Assembly (NCBI RefSeq): GCF_038051925.1
Contig: NZ_CP150634.1
Location: 2,437,758-2,501,757 of the forward strand
Length of the DNA stretch: 64,000 nucleotides
DNA from: Methylotuvimicrobium sp. KM2
GTDB taxonomy: Bacteria > Pseudomonadota > Gammaproteobacteria > Methylococcales > Methylomonadaceae
Direction of reading: 5' to 3'
The position numbers and the translations under genes were made by a program. The notes under the pieces are model-generated. The model made no database searches. It was not told the origin of the DNA and saw nothing but the letters and a program-made list of their open reading frames with translations. Below are positions 44,897-54,269 of the stretch, one piece after another; position 1 is the stretch's first letter; the number at the start of each line of letters is the position of its first letter.

Positions 44897-47170
44897 TTGA
44901 AATCCACTCTAACACCTTCTTCCTGCAAAAACGATGCGCGCCGCTTGATAGTCACCGGTCAAGTGCAAGGCGTCGGCTTTCGTCCTTTCGTATGCCGTTT
45001 GGCCCATGAATTAAACTTAAGCGGTTGGGTACTCAACCGGACCGGTACTGTTGAAATTTTGATACAAGGCGAACCGAACCGGATTGACCGGTTCATGGAA
45101 CGTCTCGTTGATAACGCTCCTCCTCTCGCAAGACCGACACTCGCAAGCTGGCAAACCGCTGAACCCGACGACCTAGATACATTTTCGATTCTCGATAGCA
45201 TTACCGAGTCGTCATCTGCCATATACATACCGCCGGATTATTTTTTATGCGACGACTGTCTTGCCGAATTGAATGACCCGAAACAACGCCGTTACCGTTA
45301 CCCGTTCATCAATTGCACGCAATGCGGACCCCGTTACACGCTGATCAAAAAACTGCCATATGACCGCGTCAACACCGCCATGGCCGAATTCGAATTGTGT
45401 TTCGATTGCCGAAAAGAATACGACAATCGCCTAGATAGGCGATTTCATGCACAACCTTTGGCATGCCCGGTTTGCGGACCGTCATTGACTTTTCACATCT
45501 CCGGCGAAAAAACCATTTCGGATACAGGAAAGGCTTTGACCGCCTGCATCGAAACCTTACGCGCGGGGGCAATCGTTGCAGTCAAAGGCGTCGGCGGTTA
45601 TCACTTGATCTGCGATGCAAGCTCGGAGGCGGTAGTCCAGCGCTTGCGCGAACGTAAACAACGCGCCCGCAAACCGCTCGCGGTTCTCCTCCCCTGGCGC
45701 GGCCCTAAAGGTCTGACAGTCGTGATGGAATACGCAGAACCCGGCCCGGCGGAATTGACTTTATTGCAAGACCCGCTCCGCCCTATCGTCTTGGTCAAGA
45801 AGCGGAGCGACCGTCCACTGGCCGAATCCGTCGCGCCCGGTATCACCGAAATCGGCATCATGCTTCCTTATAGCCCATTGCATCATCTATTAAGCGCCGA
45901 CTTTGGCGGTCCTTTGGTTGCGACATCGGCGAACATCAGCGGCGAACCGGTCATGACCGACGGAGATGAAGTCGAGAGGCGGTTGAGCCGGGTAGCCGAT
46001 GCTTTTTTACATCACAACCGTCCGATATTGAGACCGGCAGACGATGCGGTCTTCAGAAAAATTGCCGGTAGCATGAGACCGATTAGATTGGGCCGGGGCT
46101 GTGCGCCATTAGAAATGACCCTTCCGTTTACGTTACAAGAGCCGGTTCTTGCAGTGGGGGGGCACATGAAAAACGCCATAGCATTGGCTTGGGACAACCG
46201 CGCCGTGATATCTCCGCATATCGGCGACCTCGGATCGAGGCGCAGTCAAGAAGTCTTCGAACAAACCATAGAAGAGCTCGCAACGCTCTACGGCATAAGC
46301 GTCAAAAAAGTTATTCGCGACGCGCACCCCGATTACCGTTCGAGCCGATGGGCCGAACAATCGGGATTTCCGGTAACGCAGGTATATCATCATCATGCCC
46401 ATGCCTCGGCATTAGCCGGGGAATACGGTTTATTCGAATCAATGCTTATATTTACCTGGGATGGGACCGGCTACGGCGAAGACGGCACGATCTGGGGCGG
46501 CGAAGCTTTGTTCGGCAGGCCAGGCCAATGGCGACGCGCGGGATCTTTAAAACCCTTCAGAATACCCGGCGGCGACAAAGCCGGTCGCGAACCGTGGCGA
46601 AGCGCAGCGGCTTTATTTTGGGAGTGCGGCTGGGAATGGCAAGACTGCTCATTCCCTACCGAACTCTTGAAAAAAGCTTGGGAACACAAGCTTAATGCGC
46701 CTTTATGCAGTTCAGCCGGCAGATTGTTCGATGCCGCATCGGCATTGCTGGGACTGGTATCGAAAGCCGATTACGATGGTCAAGCACCGATGGAACTGGA
46801 AGCCTTGAGCGCCGATAGCGGACCAGGGCCACTGCTACCCTTGGAACAAGACGAAAACGGTATTTGGTGCAGTAATTGGACACCATTATTGGCGATGCTA
46901 CAGAATGATAAATTATCCAAAGCGGAGCGGGCTGGACAATTTCATGCCAGTCTAGCCGAAACGATCCGAGATCAGGCTGCCCGGATCAGAAAAACACACC
47001 GAATCGACCGGGTCGGTCTTTGCGGAGGCGTGTTTCAAAATAAGCGGTTGACCGAATTGGCGATAGAACATTTGAAACAGGAAGGTTTCGAGGTTTATCT
47101 ACCTGAACGATTACCGGGAAACGACGCAGGCATCAGTTACGGACAAATTATCGAAGCCTGCTCGGTTTGA
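44897..47170 (+). CDS. hypF: Carbamoyltransferase HypF
   Basis: Makes the cyanide ligand precursor by transferring carbamoyl phosphate to HypE. The 757 residues hold an acylphosphatase domain (VTGQVQGVGFRPFVCRLA), two zinc-finger pairs (CDDCLAEL, INCTQCGPRY, LCFDCRKEY, ACPVCGPSL), a YrdC-like domain and a Kae1-like domain (HHHAHASALAGEYG, TWDGTGYGEDGTIWGGE). The only start that keeps the acylphosphatase domain whole is a TTG at 44897; there is no good ribosome site, so low expression or coupling to hypD (20 bases upstream) is likely. Confidence 0.94.
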   Translation: MKSTLTPSSCKNDARRLIVTGQVQGVGFRPFVCRLAHELNLSGWVLNRTGTVEILIQGEPNRIDRFMERLVDNAPPLARPTLASWQTAEPDDLDTFSILDSITESSSAIYIPPDYFLCDDCLAELNDPKQRRYRYPFINCTQCGPRYTLIKKLPYDRVNTAMAEFELCFDCRKEYDNRLDRRFHAQPLACPVCGPSLTFHISGEKTISDTGKALTACIETLRAGAIVAVKGVGGYHLICDASSEAVVQRLRERKQRARKPLAVLLPWRGPKGLTVVMEYAEPGPAELTLLQDPLRPIVLVKKRSDRPLAESVAPGITEIGIMLPYSPLHHLLSADFGGPLVATSANISGEPVMTDGDEVERRLSRVADAFLHHNRPILRPADDAVFRKIAGSMRPIRLGRGCAPLEMTLPFTLQEPVLAVGGHMKNAIALAWDNRAVISPHIGDLGSRRSQEVFEQTIEELATLYGISVKKVIRDAHPDYRSSRWAEQSGFPVTQVYHHHAHASALAGEYGLFESMLIFTWDGTGYGEDGTIWGGEALFGRPGQWRRAGSLKPFRIPGGDKAGREPWRSAAALFWECGWEWQDCSFPTELLKKAWEHKLNAPLCSSAGRLFDAASALLGLVSKADYDGQAPMELEALSADSGPGPLLPLEQDENGIWCSNWTPLLAMLQNDKLSKAERAGQFHASLAETIRDQAARIRKTHRIDRVGLCGGVFQNKRLTELAIEHLKQEGFEVYLPERLPGNDAGISYGQIIEACSV

Positions 47171-47848
47171 ACCATTGTCGACAAACTCTATAATTTTCGT
47201 TGCAATAGTCACTGTATTAATGACAATTTCAGAGTTGGATTTATTCCGGTTTTACATAAAAACTGACTACCCCCTGCACTTACCAAACAAGCAAGCCTCC
47301 TCAGTTGTCCTCCCCTTTCGATTCAGAACCGTTAGTTTCAATTCTATTTGTTATCAATTTTATTCAATTAGGATTTCGCGAAAAATAACTTCCTGGAGTT
47401 ATGAGCTTTGTTGAGGGTTTGGTAACTCGCCTGGTAGGACATCGTGAATCCTTCCTAGTAGGCTTGACGGTGGCTTTCCTTGCCGCCAACACCTGCCAAT
47501 CGAGTTACCGAACCCTCCAAAAATAGGAAAGTTATTTATGACAAATCCTTACTTTCAAGGCTTTTGCCTTCACTCGATAGCGCTCTGTGTGTAATTTGTT
47601 CAGCCCACTGCCCCTGCATTTAAATCAAGTTGGAACTTGGCCTCCTCATTATTCAAAGAGGGGAATTGAATAGTTACCTCCGCGTTCATCCGGTTTAAAT
47701 CCCTTAAATCCCGCAAGCCGTAACGCATTTACTCTTGCCGCGTAAGTTTCACGAAAGTTTCAAGCAAGTTTCGCGAAAGCTTGGTGAAAGGCATGTGAAA
47801 GTATTAATCAATAACATGAGCTTGCCCCATTTTTAAGAGGATTGAAAT
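47171..47848. other. Gene-free stretch between hypF and the Usp gene
   Basis: The only clear structure is the 180-base repeat listed at 47370-47549. To its right, 47720-47820 has several TTTC.CGAAAG direct and inverted blocks (TTTCACGAAAGTTTC, TTTCGCGAAAGC) with no obvious function. A 79-codon frame at 47175 has no recognisable protein and no ribosome site, so I do not call it. Confidence 0.5.
47370..47549. repeat. MITE-like element A (uninterrupted form)
   Basis: The ends are inverted: AGGATTTCGCGAAAAATAACTT on the left and GGAAAGTTATTTATGACAAA before TCCT on the right. Inside, GGTTTGGTAACTCGCCTGG pairs with CGAGTTACCGAACCC. The same element occurs at 52905-53154, where a 64-base palindrome is inserted at GTGAA; here that site (47445-47448 TGAA) is empty. 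Confidence 0.75.
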
Positions 47849-48343
47849 ATGAAAAGAACAATCTTGATTCCGACCGATTTTTCGGTGGAATCGTTGAATT
47901 TGGTCAAGCATACTCTAGCTAACGCCCGAGACGACAATCTGTATTTCTTTTTGACGCATTGCCGGTTTCTTTCCGATTGTCCAATCGACCTGTTGTATTT
48001 TTCAAAGACCGAATTGCTTCAGTCCTTGAAGACTCCGGAATTCAAAAGAACATGCAAGGCCTTGCGTCAAAGCTATTCAGCCCACAAGGTATTAATTAAA
48101 ACGGAGCTCTTTACCGGCTTGAATCAAGCCGCTTTCAACGCCTTTATCGACGGCAACCAAATCGATGAAGCCGTCATTCCGAAACGGTACAACCCTAGGT
48201 TAAACCGGCAAACAAGCTTCAATCCGATTCCTTTCATTCGCAAAAGCCGCCTGAAAATCACCGAAGTTTCATTGGGCGCTAAGCAAAACACCCAAGACAA
48301 CCAAGACTTAACACTATTGCCGAATGGCTTCCTACGTGCTTAG
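47849..48343 (+). CDS. Universal-stress-like protein
   Basis: A 164-residue protein with the UspA-type N-terminus MKRTILIPTDFSVESLNLVK and an alternating alpha/beta pattern. The C-terminal nucleotide-binding signature (GxxGxxxxS) of ATP-binding Usp proteins is not found; instead there is a basic region (RYNPRLNRQTSFNPIPFIRK). It may be a diverged or truncated Usp domain. It lies 47 bases upstream of the SulP-Usp fusion and is probably co-transcribed with it. Confidence 0.6.
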   Translation: MKRTILIPTDFSVESLNLVKHTLANARDDNLYFFLTHCRFLSDCPIDLLYFSKTELLQSLKTPEFKRTCKALRQSYSAHKVLIKTELFTGLNQAAFNAFIDGNQIDEAVIPKRYNPRLNRQTSFNPIPFIRKSRLKITEVSLGAKQNTQDNQDLTLLPNGFLRA

Positions 48344-48390
48344 CGTAATGACGTCGGGCATTTATTAATTTGATATTTTGCGAGCAATTT

Positions 48391-50790
48391 ATGAGTACTA
48401 TTCAAAAACATATTCAAGAAGGATCCGGCGGCTCCGGTAAAAAAACTGACGCACAAACCAGTCAACCGACATCGATTTTGCAGCGCCTGAAGGAATTCAA
48501 CACCTTCTGGGATAGCCGTTTCGAAGATTTAACCCGCGAGACCTGGTTGAAAACCACCTATCGCGATTTCAGCGCAGGACTCATCGTTGCGTTGACCGCA
48601 ATCCCAATGGCAATGGGCTTCGCAATGGCGATGGGGCTGCGGCCGGAACAAGGTATCATCGCCGGCGCCCTGGCCTGTATCATCGGCCGGACCTGGGGCG
48701 GTTCTAAGTATCAAGTTTACGGGCCGACCGCCGCCTTCATTCCGATCATTGCCGCCCTAATGGCTAAGTACGGCGAAGCAGGCGGCGGCACATTCGCCGA
48801 GGCGCACGGCTTTTTGGTTTTAGTCTCGGTGATCGCCGGTATCATTTTAATGCTGATGGGCATTTTCGGGCTCGGCAAATATGCCAAGCTGGTCCCCAAT
48901 TCCATCGTCGTCGGCTTTACGGCGGGGATTGCCGTCGCGATTGCATTGACCAATGTCGAATCGATACTCGGCATCGAAAGTTTTAAGGACCTCTTGGGCG
49001 AAGACGAGGACCTCAAGGGTGGATTACTGCATAACCTATCGGCGGCCTATGACAATATCGATAAAGTCAATCTTTGGTCGGTCACGTTGGGCATCATGAC
49101 CTTTGTGCTAACGAAGTTTCTACTGCGCATTTCGATCTTCATTCCGGCTCCGCTGATTGCCATCGGGGTTTCGACCTTATTGGCGGCAACCGTGATGGCC
49201 GACAAAGGCATTATCATCGTGCGCGATATCTACGGCACGATTCCGAATAATTTTTTCGTATTCACGCCTCCGATATTACCGGCAATGGATTTAGGCGTTG
49301 CCGTCGATATTCTGTATTTCGTCGCGGCGATCGTTTTCGTGTCCGGTATTGAAAGCTTGTTATGTTCATCGATGGCCGACCGGCTCGCCGACAATCGCAA
49401 AACACCATTCAACCCAAACAAGGAGTTTTGGGGGCAAGGTTTGGTGCAAATAATCACACCGATGGTCAACGGCTTTCCATGCACCGGCGCGTTGGCGCGC
49501 ACCGCGACCAGCATCAAAGCGGGCGCGGTAACGCCTTTGGCGGGTTACTTCAAAGGCTTCTTGAAATTAACCTTGGCTTATTACATCGCCGAATATCTGG
49601 AATTAGTGCCGATGGCGTGTATTGGCGGTATTTTGCTATGGGTCGCGACTAATATGATCAAGCCTTCCGAGATAAAGGAAGTCATGAATCACAATAAATT
49701 TCATGCCGGCTTGATGATTTTTACGGCCGTCATGGTTCCCGTCACCGATTTTTTGACCGGAGTATTGTCGGCATTGGTACTCTATTTTGTCGCCCGCAAA
49801 TATTTCGACAAGCCGCATACGGAAGCTGAGCCAATCGCAAAACCCGCTGAGCACGAAGAATTACAAGCCGCCGTAACGCCCCTCGGCAGTTTCAACAGCA
49901 TTACCGTGCCATTGGCGATGACCGAAGAAGATACAGGTCTATTAAGATATGCAGCCCATCTCGCTAAACTGGGTATCGGCAAGGAGTTTAACTTCGTCCA
50001 CGTCATCACGCCGCACGATAAACATCGCAAAGACAATTCACCGAAAGCGCTGAAGAAAGGCATGACCGAAGAAGTGAAAAATTATTTCGACGGCGCACTC
50101 AAGTCGATCAAAGTCAATTATCAGACCATGGAAGGAACGAGCCGCATGGACGAGTTGGTGCAATTCACCTTAGCCGCCAAGTCCGATTTAATTTTGCTGG
50201 GACACCGGAAAAGCAGAACCGGACAACGTTCTTTGTCTAGACGTCTGGCGATGATCACTAGCTGCTCGGTATGGATGGTGCCTGAGGACTGCGGCTCCGG
50301 CATTAGCCGTATAGTCGCTCCGATCGATTTTTCACAACCTTCAGCCGATAGCTTAAGCCACGCGACCGCGCTTGCGAAAGTCAATCAAATATCCGAATGC
50401 ATGGCTTTGCATGTATTTTTCGACCCATCGGTGATTCGCTACGAAGAGCACGACGACATCGTTTTCGGAGAGGAAGAAGCGACTTTCGAAGACTTCCTCA
50501 ACCGGGTAAACACTCACGGTGTGATCGTTAAACCTGCATTCGAAGAAAGTAGCAATACCGCTCATGCGATTTTACGCAAAGCGGAGGAATACGGCGCCGA
50601 CCTGATTGTAATCAGTACGCGCGGTCGCAGTCAGGCGGCAACGATTCTCTTGGGTAGCGTAACCTCGCAGGTCATTGCCGAAGCTCAAATACCGGTACTC
50701 GCGATCAAGCATTTCGGCGATCAAATGAGCATCATGGAAGCTTTATTGGCCAGCCGATTCTGGGAACGGCCGGACCCTAAAACCAACTAA
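48391..50790 (+). CDS. SulP-family anion transporter with tandem C-terminal Usp domains
   Basis: A 799-residue inner-membrane transporter. The SulP membrane domain (about residues 45-470) includes DFSAGLIVALTAIPMAMGFA, the AYGP-like motif YQVYGPTAAFIPIIAALM, and PFNPNKEFWGQGLVQIITPM followed by GFPCTGALARTATSIKAGA. The usual STAS domain is missing. In its place are two universal-stress domains: about 500-635 (LILLGHRKSRTGQRS) and about 640-790 (RIVAPIDFSQPSADSLSHA, LIVISTRGRSQAATILLGSV). Substrate could be bicarbonate, sulfate or another anion; the Usp pair suggests nucleotide control of transport. The ATG at 48391 is preferred to an upstream TTG. Confidence 0.9.
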   Translation: MSTIQKHIQEGSGGSGKKTDAQTSQPTSILQRLKEFNTFWDSRFEDLTRETWLKTTYRDFSAGLIVALTAIPMAMGFAMAMGLRPEQGIIAGALACIIGRTWGGSKYQVYGPTAAFIPIIAALMAKYGEAGGGTFAEAHGFLVLVSVIAGIILMLMGIFGLGKYAKLVPNSIVVGFTAGIAVAIALTNVESILGIESFKDLLGEDEDLKGGLLHNLSAAYDNIDKVNLWSVTLGIMTFVLTKFLLRISIFIPAPLIAIGVSTLLAATVMADKGIIIVRDIYGTIPNNFFVFTPPILPAMDLGVAVDILYFVAAIVFVSGIESLLCSSMADRLADNRKTPFNPNKEFWGQGLVQIITPMVNGFPCTGALARTATSIKAGAVTPLAGYFKGFLKLTLAYYIAEYLELVPMACIGGILLWVATNMIKPSEIKEVMNHNKFHAGLMIFTAVMVPVTDFLTGVLSALVLYFVARKYFDKPHTEAEPIAKPAEHEELQAAVTPLGSFNSITVPLAMTEEDTGLLRYAAHLAKLGIGKEFNFVHVITPHDKHRKDNSPKALKKGMTEEVKNYFDGALKSIKVNYQTMEGTSRMDELVQFTLAAKSDLILLGHRKSRTGQRSLSRRLAMITSCSVWMVPEDCGSGISRIVAPIDFSQPSADSLSHATALAKVNQISECMALHVFFDPSVIRYEEHDDIVFGEEEATFEDFLNRVNTHGVIVKPAFEESSNTAHAILRKAEEYGADLIVISTRGRSQAATILLGSVTSQVIAEAQIPVLAIKHFGDQMSIMEALLASRFWERPDPKTN

Positions 50791-50810
50791 AGGAGAAACG
50801 ATAGGTTGAT

Positions 50811-50843
50811 GTTTAATCCTCCGGAAATGCCGGGGGATTAAAC
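50811..50843. terminator. Hairpin downstream of the SulP-Usp gene
   Basis: GTTTAATCC (50811-50819) pairs with GGATTAAAC (50835-50843), and TCCGG with CCGGG inside it. No T run follows, so termination may be incomplete. Confidence 0.6.
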
Positions 50844-50893
50844 CTGCAACAACCAGAGGAAGAGCAGCAAAAATACATCCGTTGGCTCGTTAA

Positions 50894-50925
50894 CGAGCAA
50901 CCGAGCAACCGAGCAACCGAGCAAA
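50894..50925. repeat. CGAGCAAC octamer array
   Basis: Three perfect CGAGCAAC units and a fourth with one change (CGAGCAAA) lie 34 bases upstream of the response regulator start. They could be tandem binding sites or a slippage array in its leader. Confidence 0.75.
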
Positions 50926-50958
50926 CAATGTAAACTAATTTACAGCGTGATCAAAACC

Positions 50959-51633
50959 ATGAAAATCTTACTCGTAGAAGACGATGCCGTTCTGGCGGAT
51001 GGATTGGCATATACCCTCTCCCGATCCGGTTATGATGTCACCTGTGCACCGAACGGTAGTTATGCGGAAGGCGCTTTGCTCGCGCAAGACTTTGACCTGT
51101 TGATACTGGATTTAGGATTGCCCGACATGGACGGCAGCGAAATCTTATGGAAATTGAGAATGCGCAAGGATACGGTTCCCATCTTGATTTTAACGGCTCG
51201 AGACGGGTTAAACGACAGAATCGATGGGCTTAAGCGCGGCGCGGATGATTACATGGTGAAACCATTCGATTGCCGAGAATTGGAATCACGCGTCCATGCT
51301 CTCATTCGTCGAAGTTACTGCGGTTTTAGTAAAGATATTGTGGTTGGTAGACTAACCCTCGACACCCTTGAGCACCAAGTTCTGGTCGACGAAGATCCGT
51401 TGATTTTGTTTCAGCGCGAATACGGTGTGCTCGAAACACTTATGTTACAGGCCGGATACGTAGTCAGTAAGGATAAAATCGCTCAACGTTTATCGACTGG
51501 CGGAGATGAACTAGGCGATAATGCCATAGAAGTCTATATACACCGTTTACGTAAACGTCTAAAGCCTTTCGAAGTTAATATCAGAACTATAAGAGGGCTA
51601 GGATATTTGCTGGAAAACGGCAAAAATACTTAA
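50959..51633 (+). CDS. OmpR/PhoP-family response regulator (orphan)
   Basis: A 224-residue regulator with a receiver domain (MKILLVEDDAVLADGLAYTL, phospho-acceptor Asp in LLILDLGLPDMDG, Lys in YMVKPFDC) and an OmpR-type winged helix (EYGVLETLMLQAGYVVSKDK, NAIEVYIHRLRKRLKPFEV, IRTIRGLGYLLE). It resembles PhoP/QseB/TctD regulators. No histidine kinase gene lies beside it. A GTG at 50947 is a possible earlier start, but the ATG at 50959 fits the family. Confidence 0.92.
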   Translation: MKILLVEDDAVLADGLAYTLSRSGYDVTCAPNGSYAEGALLAQDFDLLILDLGLPDMDGSEILWKLRMRKDTVPILILTARDGLNDRIDGLKRGADDYMVKPFDCRELESRVHALIRRSYCGFSKDIVVGRLTLDTLEHQVLVDEDPLILFQREYGVLETLMLQAGYVVSKDKIAQRLSTGGDELGDNAIEVYIHRLRKRLKPFEVNIRTIRGLGYLLENGKNT

Positions 51634-51641
51634 ATACGGCG

Positions 51642-51725
51642 TCCTGTCGGGCGAGTAGCCGCACCCTCCGCCACCAGAGAACTTTCATTTACCGGGCGAT
51701 GGCTAGGCCTTCATGAACGTTATGG
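51642..51725. repeat. Dispersed repeat, second copy of the element at 39846
   Basis: Shares GTCGGGC..GTAGCCGC.CC, ACTTTCA.TTACCGGG and CCTTCATGAACGTTA-like sequence with 39846-39932. A truncated third version (GGCGTCCTGTCAAGCGAGT) starts near 51760. Confidence 0.45.
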
Positions 51726-51857
51726 TTAACTATCTTAGATAATTAAGGCGCAGGGTTTACGGCGTCCTGTCAAGCGAGTCATCAAACCACCAAAAACCTA
51801 CTGATTGTATAAGTTATTTTGCGCATATTCCTAAAGTATGTTTGACAGCTCGAAGAC

Positions 51858-52883
51858 CTAACATATCCGTGGCAGCGGGTCGTCTTCAAGTTCCTCTAAT
51901 ATTCGCTCTCCGCCTAACGCGGTCTCCAAAATCACCTGGGTCCTCCCGGTTTGAACTTCGCCGATAATCGCCGCTTCGTTACAACCCGCGCCGCGCATTC
52001 GTTTAAGGGCTTCTTCGGCATCGCCGGCACCAACTACGGCCATTACCCGCCCTTCGCAGGCTAAATAATAAGGGTCGTAACCTAGAATTTCCGCAACGGT
52101 TTTGACTTGCTCGTTAATCGGTATTGCCGATTCGACCAGTTTGACCGTGCCTGCGATAGCCGAGGCAATTTCGTGCGCGACAGTCGCAATTCCGCCTCGG
52201 GTCGGATCGCGCATAAATCGTAACCCGGGCAGATCCAACAATGCACGAGTCACAGGGAAAACACTCGCTGCGTCGGATTGTAATGTTCCACTCAAGCCGA
52301 ATTGCTCGCGGGCCAACAACACAGAGCAACCATGATCGCCTGCAGTTCCGCTAAGCAAAATGCAATCGCCGGCCTGGATATGATCAATACTCAGATTGAC
52401 CAAAGGGGATCGCTTACCGACACCGGTCACGGCAAAATAAACACCGCCGCCCTGCCCCCGGCGTAATACTTTGGTATCGCCGGCTACGATATCAACACCG
52501 CATTCTCGGCATGCTTCAGCCATACTGCGAATGAGTCGATCAAGCACGGCTATCTCCATGCCTTCTTCGATAAATGCATTGAGACTCAAGTAACGCGGCA
52601 TTGCGCCCGCCACAGCCAAATCGTTCACTGTTCCATGGATAGCCAGGCTACCGATATTACCGCCGGGAAATTCTAATGGATCGACCGTAAAACCGTCCGT
52701 CGTAATCATCAATTCGCCATCCGATTCGTCGAAAGGCATGGCAGCCGCGTCGGCACGGGTATCGAGCCAGGCATTATCGAGATATTTGGCGAATAAATGC
52801 TCGATCAATTCGCGCATGAAACGTCCGCCATTACCATGTGCAAGCGTAATGTAGGTATCGGAAAATGAATGTTCTGTTATCAT
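51858..52883 (-). CDS. hypE: Hydrogenase maturation protein HypE
   Basis: Dehydrates the carbamoyl group on its C-terminal cysteine to a thiocyanate for the hydrogenase active site. The 341-residue PurM-like protein has LAHGNGGRFMRELIEHLF, VDIVAGDTKVLRRGQGGGVY and FMRDPTRGGIATVAHEIA, and it ends in DDPLPRIC with the essential terminal Cys. It is the only maturation gene on the minus strand here, lying between the hypBDF block and hupE-hypCA. Confidence 0.95.
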   Translation of the reverse strand: MITEHSFSDTYITLAHGNGGRFMRELIEHLFAKYLDNAWLDTRADAAAMPFDESDGELMITTDGFTVDPLEFPGGNIGSLAIHGTVNDLAVAGAMPRYLSLNAFIEEGMEIAVLDRLIRSMAEACRECGVDIVAGDTKVLRRGQGGGVYFAVTGVGKRSPLVNLSIDHIQAGDCILLSGTAGDHGCSVLLAREQFGLSGTLQSDAASVFPVTRALLDLPGLRFMRDPTRGGIATVAHEIASAIAGTVKLVESAIPINEQVKTVAEILGYDPYYLACEGRVMAVVGAGDAEEALKRMRGAGCNEAAIIGEVQTGRTQVILETALGGERILEELEDDPLPRIC

Positions 52884-52904
52884 GATGACTATAGTAAAAC
52901 TTTT

Positions 52905-53154
52905 AGGGATTTCGTTAAAAATAACTTTCTGGAGTTATCAGCTTTGTTGAGGGTTCGGTAACTCGCCTGGCAGGACGCCGTGAACCCAGCACCTAAATTA
53001 TGCAAGATAGTTACCATAGCCAAAAGGCTATGGAATTTAGGTGCTGGGTGAATACGTCCTTGTAGGCTTGACGGCTGCTTTCCCTGCCGCCGACACCTGC
53101 CAACCGAGTTACCGAACCCTCTAAAAATAAGGAAGTTATTTATGACCAAATTCT
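52905..53154. repeat. MITE-like element B, carrying a nested palindrome
   Basis: Same element as 47370-47549, with inverted ends and internal GGTAACTCGCCTGGCAGGAC / CTGCCAACCGAGTTACC blocks. A 64-base palindrome (52985-53048, ends CCCAGCACCTAAATT/AATTTAGGTGCTGGG) is inserted and flanked on both sides by TGAA (52981-52984, 53049-53052). A further inverted partner of the left end (AAGTTATTTTTAACGAAATCC) lies at about 53340-53360. Confidence 0.8.
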
Positions 53155-53424
53155 AGGCGGGTTTGTTTTTCAGGATTCGTAAGTCGTAAAGCCATTTAAC
53201 AATTACGACTCTATTAACGGGTTTTGCCGCAAAGATACTAGCATGTTATAAAATCTATTGTCCTGGAGTGTTAAGGATTTGGTCAAAAATAACATCCTTG
53301 TGCATAGCCCTCTCTCAAAGGGAGAGGTCGCAAATGCGGAAGTTATTTTTAACGAAATCCTAAGCTGTCTTTTTGCACTACAACCACGAAGTTTTATACT
53401 CAAAATTATCCGAAAAGGTGTGAC

Positions 53425-54012
53425 ATGAATAGAAAGTCTATCAATGCAATTATCGGAATCACCGCGCTCTCCGCTTATGGTCCGGCGGTTCAAGCCCATA
53501 CCTTCGGCGCGGAAGGCGCGGGTTTTGCCGAAGGATTCATCCACCCGTTCATAGGCGTCGATCATTTGCTGGCGATGTTGGCAATTGGCATTTGGGCCGT
53601 ACAATTAGGTCATAAAGCTCTCTGGCGCTTGCCGGCCGCATTTGTCGGCACGATGAGCCTGGCGGCATTATTAGCCTCGTATGGTCCGAATCTGCCTTTG
53701 CTTGAGTTTGCCATAGCCGCAACGGTACTGTTTTTAGGCGTGTTTTTACTGTTTTCGGTGCGTTTACCCGTCGTCACCGGCATGCTGGTCGCCGGTTTAT
53801 TCGCAAGCGCTCATGGCTACGCGCACGGACTGGAAATGCCGCAAGCCGGATCGCCTTTATTCTACGGCGCCGGTTTCATTGTTGCGACTTCACTGGTTCA
53901 TGCGATCGGCATTACGATGGCCGTGCTAATTAAACGCCATATTTGGTTGACTAAAGCCGGAGGTCTAGCGATTGCAACCGCTGGACTTTATCTAACTACT
54001 GTCTCAATTTAA
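53425..54012 (+). CDS. hupE: HupE/UreJ family nickel/cobalt permease
   Basis: A 195-residue membrane protein that supplies nickel for hydrogenase. A signal-like N-terminus (MNRKSINAIIGITALSAYGP..VQA) precedes the metal signature GFIHPFIGVDHLLAMLAIGI, which holds the HPxxGxDH motif. About six hydrophobic segments follow, ending with a second His-rich helix (HGYAHGLEMPQAG). It is the first gene of the hupE-hypC-hypA group, with hypC 20 bases downstream. Confidence 0.93.
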   Translation: MNRKSINAIIGITALSAYGPAVQAHTFGAEGAGFAEGFIHPFIGVDHLLAMLAIGIWAVQLGHKALWRLPAAFVGTMSLAALLASYGPNLPLLEFAIAATVLFLGVFLLFSVRLPVVTGMLVAGLFASAHGYAHGLEMPQAGSPLFYGAGFIVATSLVHAIGITMAVLIKRHIWLTKAGGLAIATAGLYLTTVSI

Positions 54013-54032
54013 AACTCATTTCGGGAATTCTC

Positions 54033-54269
54033 ATGTGCCTTGCCATTCCTATGCAAATTGCCTCTATTAACGGTAGTCGCGCTGTTTGTTCGACCAAAGG
54101 CATCGAGCGAGAAGTCAGTTTGTTTCTACTGCAGGATGAACCGATAGCCATCGGCGATTATGTTCTCATCCATGTCGGCTATGCAATCCAGAAAATCAGT
54201 GCGGAAGAAGCACGATCGACCTGGGAATTACTCGATCAAATGCTGACCGAGGATGCGGAGCATGCATGA
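54033..54269 (+). CDS. hypC: Hydrogenase maturation chaperone HypC
   Basis: A 78-residue OB-fold chaperone that binds HypD and the hydrogenase large-subunit precursor. It begins MCLAIPMQIASINGSRAVC, with the essential Cys2, and contains IGDYVLIHVGYAIQKI. Its stop overlaps the hypA start by eight bases. Confidence 0.95.
   Translation: MCLAIPMQIASINGSRAVCSTKGIEREVSLFLLQDEPIAIGDYVLIHVGYAIQKISAEEARSTWELLDQMLTEDAEHA

Noticed and set aside
47175..47414. 79-codon open frame after hypF
   Set aside because: No ribosome site, no recognisable domain, odd composition, and it runs into a repeat element.
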